Shown in pieces: positions 5,226 through 8,203 of a stretch of DNA of 8,203 nt. The stretch covers positions 1-8,203 of the forward strand of contig UQZM01000072.1 in NCBI GenBank assembly GCA_900545615.1, in the 5' to 3' direction. A program made the translations under genes and the position numbers. The notes under the pieces are model-generated. The model saw nothing but the letters and a program-made list of their open reading frames with translations. It was not told the origin of the DNA and did not search any database. The stretch's first letter is position 1, and each line of letters opens with the position of its first letter. This DNA comes from an uncultured Collinsella sp. (GTDB lineage: Bacteria > Actinomycetota > Coriobacteriia > Coriobacteriales > Coriobacteriaceae).

Positions 5226-7022
5226 GTGTCTGAACAGGCAAATGTTGATTGTGCTGCTGGCTTTGGCGTGCGCTTGATCGGCTGTGCCGACGATGCGGTT
5301 TTGCCCATTGGCATGCACGACTATGCGGAGGCCCTTGGTTGCTGCATGCTGGTTGACAAGACCATGTTTATTGCTGATGTGTTGGACTGCGACGCGTCCG
5401 TTGTGGTGTGCTGTCGACCCGAGGGTTTTGGCAAGAGCATGAACTTGTCGATGCTCAGGGCTTTTCTGGAGCGTCCGGCGGTCGGTCGCGCCGGTCGGAT
5501 CTCGTTTGCCGATGCTCAGATTTGGGATGCAGACGGTGGGCGCTATCGGGATGAGTATGCTTGCTATCCGGTGATATCGCTGGACTTTTCTGGCGCTGCG
5601 AGGCGTGGCGCCGCTATTGCCGACGTCGTGCGCGATGCCCTTTCGGGCGAGTGCGCTCGCTTGTTGGCGCTCTTGGAGGCTCCTGATTTAGCTCGAGATA
5701 AGGTGCGTCACATCGAACGCGTCGCGCGTGGCGTGGCGAGCGCGGACGAGGTTGACTCGGTGCTCGGTGTGCTCATTGAGCTGCTGGAGATGGCCTGCGA
5801 TGAGCAGGTTGTATTGCTCGTTGATGGGTACGATGCGGCGTGGTCTCGCCGTGCGAGCGCGAGGGACGCTTCCGACGCCGATCCGGCAGGGCTATTCGAT
5901 CGCGTGCTGTTCGACGCCATTGCCACTGCGCGCGATTCGTTGCGGCTGACGTGTCTGATGGGGGAGCGTCCCGGCCCTGCCGAAGCGGCGCTTCCTTTGC
6001 ATGGCTGCTCGTATTGTCTGACGACGCCGCTTTCGACGTGGTGTGACCGTTGGTTCGGCTTTTCGGATGCCGAGGTCCGGGCTCTGTTGAATCATGCTGG
6101 GCGCGAGGAATACCTTGATGATGCGCGTGAATGGCTCGAGGGATATCGGTTTGGTAGGGCCTGTTGCTCGAGTCCAGCGCGTGTAATCGGTTTTCTGGAC
6201 CGAGGCTGCACGGCGCCTGTGCGCGCCGATCTGTATGGGTATGCGGATTGCCTGAGTAGGGTAGTTGCCGGGTGGAATCTCGACCGCCTTTCGGTCTTGT
6301 TTGATTTGCTCGAGGCCTATGGGTGTGCTGAGGTCCCGCTTTGTTTGGGCACTGCAGAGCCAGATGTCTCGCCTGACGATGGCATGTGGACAGCGCTGTA
6401 TCTGTCCGGTTTTCTCACGACGGATATGACTGAGGAGCCAGAGCATGGCGATCGGCTCCGTGCTTTGCGATTGCCCAATAACGAGCTTCGCCAGGCCTTG
6501 CGTCTAGTGATTGTTGAGTGGTTTGAGTGCGCTGCCGAAGACATTCGAGACGTCGATGCGTTTCGCGACGGGCTGTGCCGTGGGAACGAGGATACGGTGA
6601 GGCGGGCGCTAAGCCGCATCCTGGGGGATGCGGGAATCGGTGAGACCAACCCAGATAAGCCGCTACCATATCATCTGCTCTTGCAGGGACTCTGCTTTGG
6701 CTTGCCGGGCTATGCCAATCCTGCCTCGAGGCGAAAGTGTGGCGCGGGTCGCTGGGACATCCAGGTTTTCCCTACGGGTGCTGTGTTCGACGTAGCAGAC
6801 ACGATTGGCATGCTGGACGAGCGCCCACTGATAACGATTAACTTGATGTATGACCCCGATGTGGATGCGCTAGGGTTGGAATTGCTGGCCGTGCAGTCGC
6901 TACTCGACATAGAGCGCGACGGCATCGACGAAATCCGTGTGCCGCGCCCCGGCGTGGGTCGCATGCGCTGGGGGTTCGGTTTTGATGGGCAGCATGTGGC
7001 TACGGTGTGCCAGCTGCTTTAA
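5226..7022 (+). CDS. AAA-ATPase-like / PD-(D/E)XK nuclease family protein, apparently degenerate
   Basis: With the GTG start the protein has 598 residues. The N-terminus matches the AAA-ATPase-like family found in many copies in gut anaerobes: VLPIGMHDYAEAL (25-37), a VDKT motif (43-46), then a P-loop region RPEGFGKSMNLSML (64-77; typical members have RPRRFGKT). VISLDFSG follows. The Walker B-type segment reads VDGYD (199-203), where the family normally has a DEYD core, so the Glu is replaced by Gly. Later parts include GYRFG, TALYLSGFLT and RLPNNELRQAL, also family-typical. The C-terminal nuclease region keeps GAGRWDIQVFP (D511) but the strand that usually carries E-x-K reads ITINLMY (N539, M541). 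The frame is intact, without stops. The cellular role of the family is not established. It ends 24 bp from the convergent glycosyltransferase gene. Confidence 0.8.
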   Translation: MSEQANVDCAAGFGVRLIGCADDAVLPIGMHDYAEALGCCMLVDKTMFIADVLDCDASVVVCCRPEGFGKSMNLSMLRAFLERPAVGRAGRISFADAQIWDADGGRYRDEYACYPVISLDFSGAARRGAAIADVVRDALSGECARLLALLEAPDLARDKVRHIERVARGVASADEVDSVLGVLIELLEMACDEQVVLLVDGYDAAWSRRASARDASDADPAGLFDRVLFDAIATARDSLRLTCLMGERPGPAEAALPLHGCSYCLTTPLSTWCDRWFGFSDAEVRALLNHAGREEYLDDAREWLEGYRFGRACCSSPARVIGFLDRGCTAPVRADLYGYADCLSRVVAGWNLDRLSVLFDLLEAYGCAEVPLCLGTAEPDVSPDDGMWTALYLSGFLTTDMTEEPEHGDRLRALRLPNNELRQALRLVIVEWFECAAEDIRDVDAFRDGLCRGNEDTVRRALSRILGDAGIGETNPDKPLPYHLLLQGLCFGLPGYANPASRRKCGAGRWDIQVFPTGAVFDVADTIGMLDERPLITINLMYDPDVDALGLELLAVQSLLDIERDGIDEIRVPRPGVGRMRWGFGFDGQHVATVCQLL

Positions 7023-7046
7023 GCGCCGAGGTGTTTCCGGCTTCCG

Positions 7047-8066
7047 TTACTCGGTGTCCTTCATGGGCGGCATGGGCTTCCAGTTGGGATCCTTAACGAT
7101 CTTGCGGGCGTCCTTCATGCCACGGCGCAGCGCCGGAATGCCGGTCTTAAAGCACTTGTCAACGGCGGCCAGGCGAATGAACTCCTTGCAGAAGGTCGCG
7201 GCGTTGCCCAGACGGAACAGCACGGGGTGATAGTCGCCGTAAATCTGCATGTAGCGGGCCAGATAACCGCGGTTGCGCATGATGTAGTAGCGGTTGGTGT
7301 CGCTCGTAGAGTTGAGCTGGCGCTTGCCGGCGATATCCCAGTTGGAGACGGCGCGGGCACGCTTGAGCACCACGTCGGCGACCACGGCGGCGGGGAAGTG
7401 CTGGCTGGCTACGTAGCCGTAGCAGGCATCGTCGCCGTAGATAAAGAAGCGCGCGTCGGGCAGGCCAATCTTGTCGACCACGCGGCGCGAGAACATGCCG
7501 CCCTCAAAGCACAGCTGGTTCATGGTGCGGTAGCCCTCGGGTCCCAGGTCCCACTTGGCGACAGGGTTGGGAATGCCGAGTGAAAGGATGAGTTGGTATT
7601 GCCAAAAGAAGGCGCCGCCGTCAAAGTCCAGGCGCGAACCCTGGATGACATCGTAGCGGTCGGTCCACTTGGCAAGACGCTCGATGCCTTCGGGGATGAC
7701 GAGCACGTCGTCGTCCATGACCCAGAACCACTGGGCGCCCAGGTCGTAGGCGCACTTGGTGCCGGCGGAGAAGCCACCCGCACCGCCGCCGTTTTCGAGC
7801 TGCGGGGCGTAGATGACACGGTCGGTGCCGCCCTGCGCGTCGGGCTGCTCGGTGTCGATGCCCCACAGGGCGGCAAGGCGCTCGTTGAATGCGGCGCACA
7901 TGGCCTCGGTCTCGCGCGAATTCTCGTTATCGACAATCACGATGCGCCAGGGCGTTGCCGTGAGCTCGGTCATAGAGTCGAACAAGTTGGCCAGGAGTTC
8001 CTGACGCTTGTACGTAACGACGACGATGGCGAGCTTATCGATGGGAGCGGGAAGGGTTGAAGGCAT
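7047..8066 (-). CDS. Family 2 glycosyltransferase, galactofuranosyl/rhamnosyltransferase-like
   Basis: This cytoplasmic or membrane-associated enzyme of 339 residues probably adds a sugar from a nucleotide donor to a cell-surface glycan. GT-A fold marks are LAIVVVTYKRQELL (12-25), the VIVDN strand (43-47), NGGGAGGFSAG (92-102), and WFWVMDDDV (113-121) with the metal-binding DXD at 118-120. Then come LCFEGGMFSRRVVDKIGLPD (185-204) and FFIYGDDACYGYV, where the family often has a DD-x-E catalytic block; here the position after the DD pair is ACYG. A family-typical C-terminal helix region NRYYIMRNRGYL follows. The GlfT-type NGGGAGG and DDD motifs suggest galactofuranose or rhamnose transfer, but the substrate cannot be read from sequence. 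The frame is open upstream to 8201; I chose the ATG at 8066 because the conserved protein begins there and AAAGGA lies upstream, though 11-12 bases away, rather far. Confidence 0.85.
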   Translation of the reverse strand: MPSTLPAPIDKLAIVVVTYKRQELLANLFDSMTELTATPWRIVIVDNENSRETEAMCAAFNERLAALWGIDTEQPDAQGGTDRVIYAPQLENGGGAGGFSAGTKCAYDLGAQWFWVMDDDVLVIPEGIERLAKWTDRYDVIQGSRLDFDGGAFFWQYQLILSLGIPNPVAKWDLGPEGYRTMNQLCFEGGMFSRRVVDKIGLPDARFFIYGDDACYGYVASQHFPAAVVADVVLKRARAVSNWDIAGKRQLNSTSDTNRYYIMRNRGYLARYMQIYGDYHPVLFRLGNAATFCKEFIRLAAVDKCFKTGIPALRRGMKDARKIVKDPNWKPMPPMKDTE

Positions 8067-8141
8067 GGGGCAATATATCCTTTCACGCGCGGCGCGCATG
8101 CGCTGCACGGAAGCTATCGAATACGTCCTTGGGACTGTCCT

Positions 8142-8172
8142 ATTGTAAAGGCTCGGCGCGCCTTGACGGCAA
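8142..8172 (-). promoter_or_regulatory. Candidate promoter of the glycosyltransferase gene
   Basis: On the minus strand TTGCCG (8167-8172, four of six) and TACAAT (8142-8147, five of six) are separated by 19 bp, slightly long. A small palindrome GGACTGTCC (8132-8140) lies just downstream of the -10, over the probable transcription start. The leader would be about 70 nt. Nothing else is visible between 8067 and the right edge. Confidence 0.4.
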
Positions 8173-8203
8173 GCTTTGAATAAAACGCAGGAACCTGCCA
8201 CGG

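Noticed and set aside
7023..7046. Bidirectional terminator in the convergent gap
   Set aside because: The 24 bp hold no stable hairpin with a T-run on either strand.
8067..8201. N-terminal extension of the glycosyltransferase up to 8201
   Set aside because: The extra 45 residues are basic and unlike the family, and the candidate promoter falls inside them.

Overview
The window looks like chromosomal DNA of a high-GC Gram-positive gut actinobacterium, most likely a Coriobacteriia member such as Collinsella. This is inferred from codon use, a divergently regulated SUF operon, a sortase-type surface protein ending in MPKTGD, and an AAA-ATPase-like/PD-(D/E)XK family protein. No 16S or other taxonomic marker is present, so genus is a guess.

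Left part (1-1981, minus strand): the start of a SUF iron-sulfur cluster assembly operon, sufC followed by sufB (sufB is cut by the left edge). Upstream lies a 224-bp divergent control region with two tandem copies of a 31-bp palindrome (1887-1917 and 1931-1961), which I read as operators.

Middle (1982-3116, plus strand): an Rrf2-family regulator with three C-terminal cysteines, probably the Fe-S-sensing controller of suf. Nine bases behind it come an MNT nucleotidyltransferase and a HEPN/HI0074-family protein whose reading frames overlap by 14 bp. They carry the GSX10DXD and RX4HXY motifs of MntA/HepT-type toxin-antitoxin pairs, so a stress-related TA module appears to sit in the same transcription unit as the Fe-S regulator.

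Next (3117-5090, plus strand): a gap with a palindrome and a possible promoter, then a 592-aa secreted protein with a signal peptide, a putative lysozyme/transglycosylase-like domain, a long disordered Ser/Asp/Lys/Glu linker, a run of ten Thr, and a noncanonical MPKTG sorting signal. A strong intrinsic terminator follows.

Right part: a 598-aa AAA-ATPase-like/PD-(D/E)XK family protein (5226-7022, plus) in which the Walker B glutamate and the nuclease E-x-K residues appear to be replaced. It converges, with a 24-bp gap, on a family-2 glycosyltransferase of the galactofuranosyl/rhamnosyl type (7047-8066, minus), whose probable promoter lies near the right edge. I see no tRNA, rRNA, IS element, CRISPR array or attachment site.
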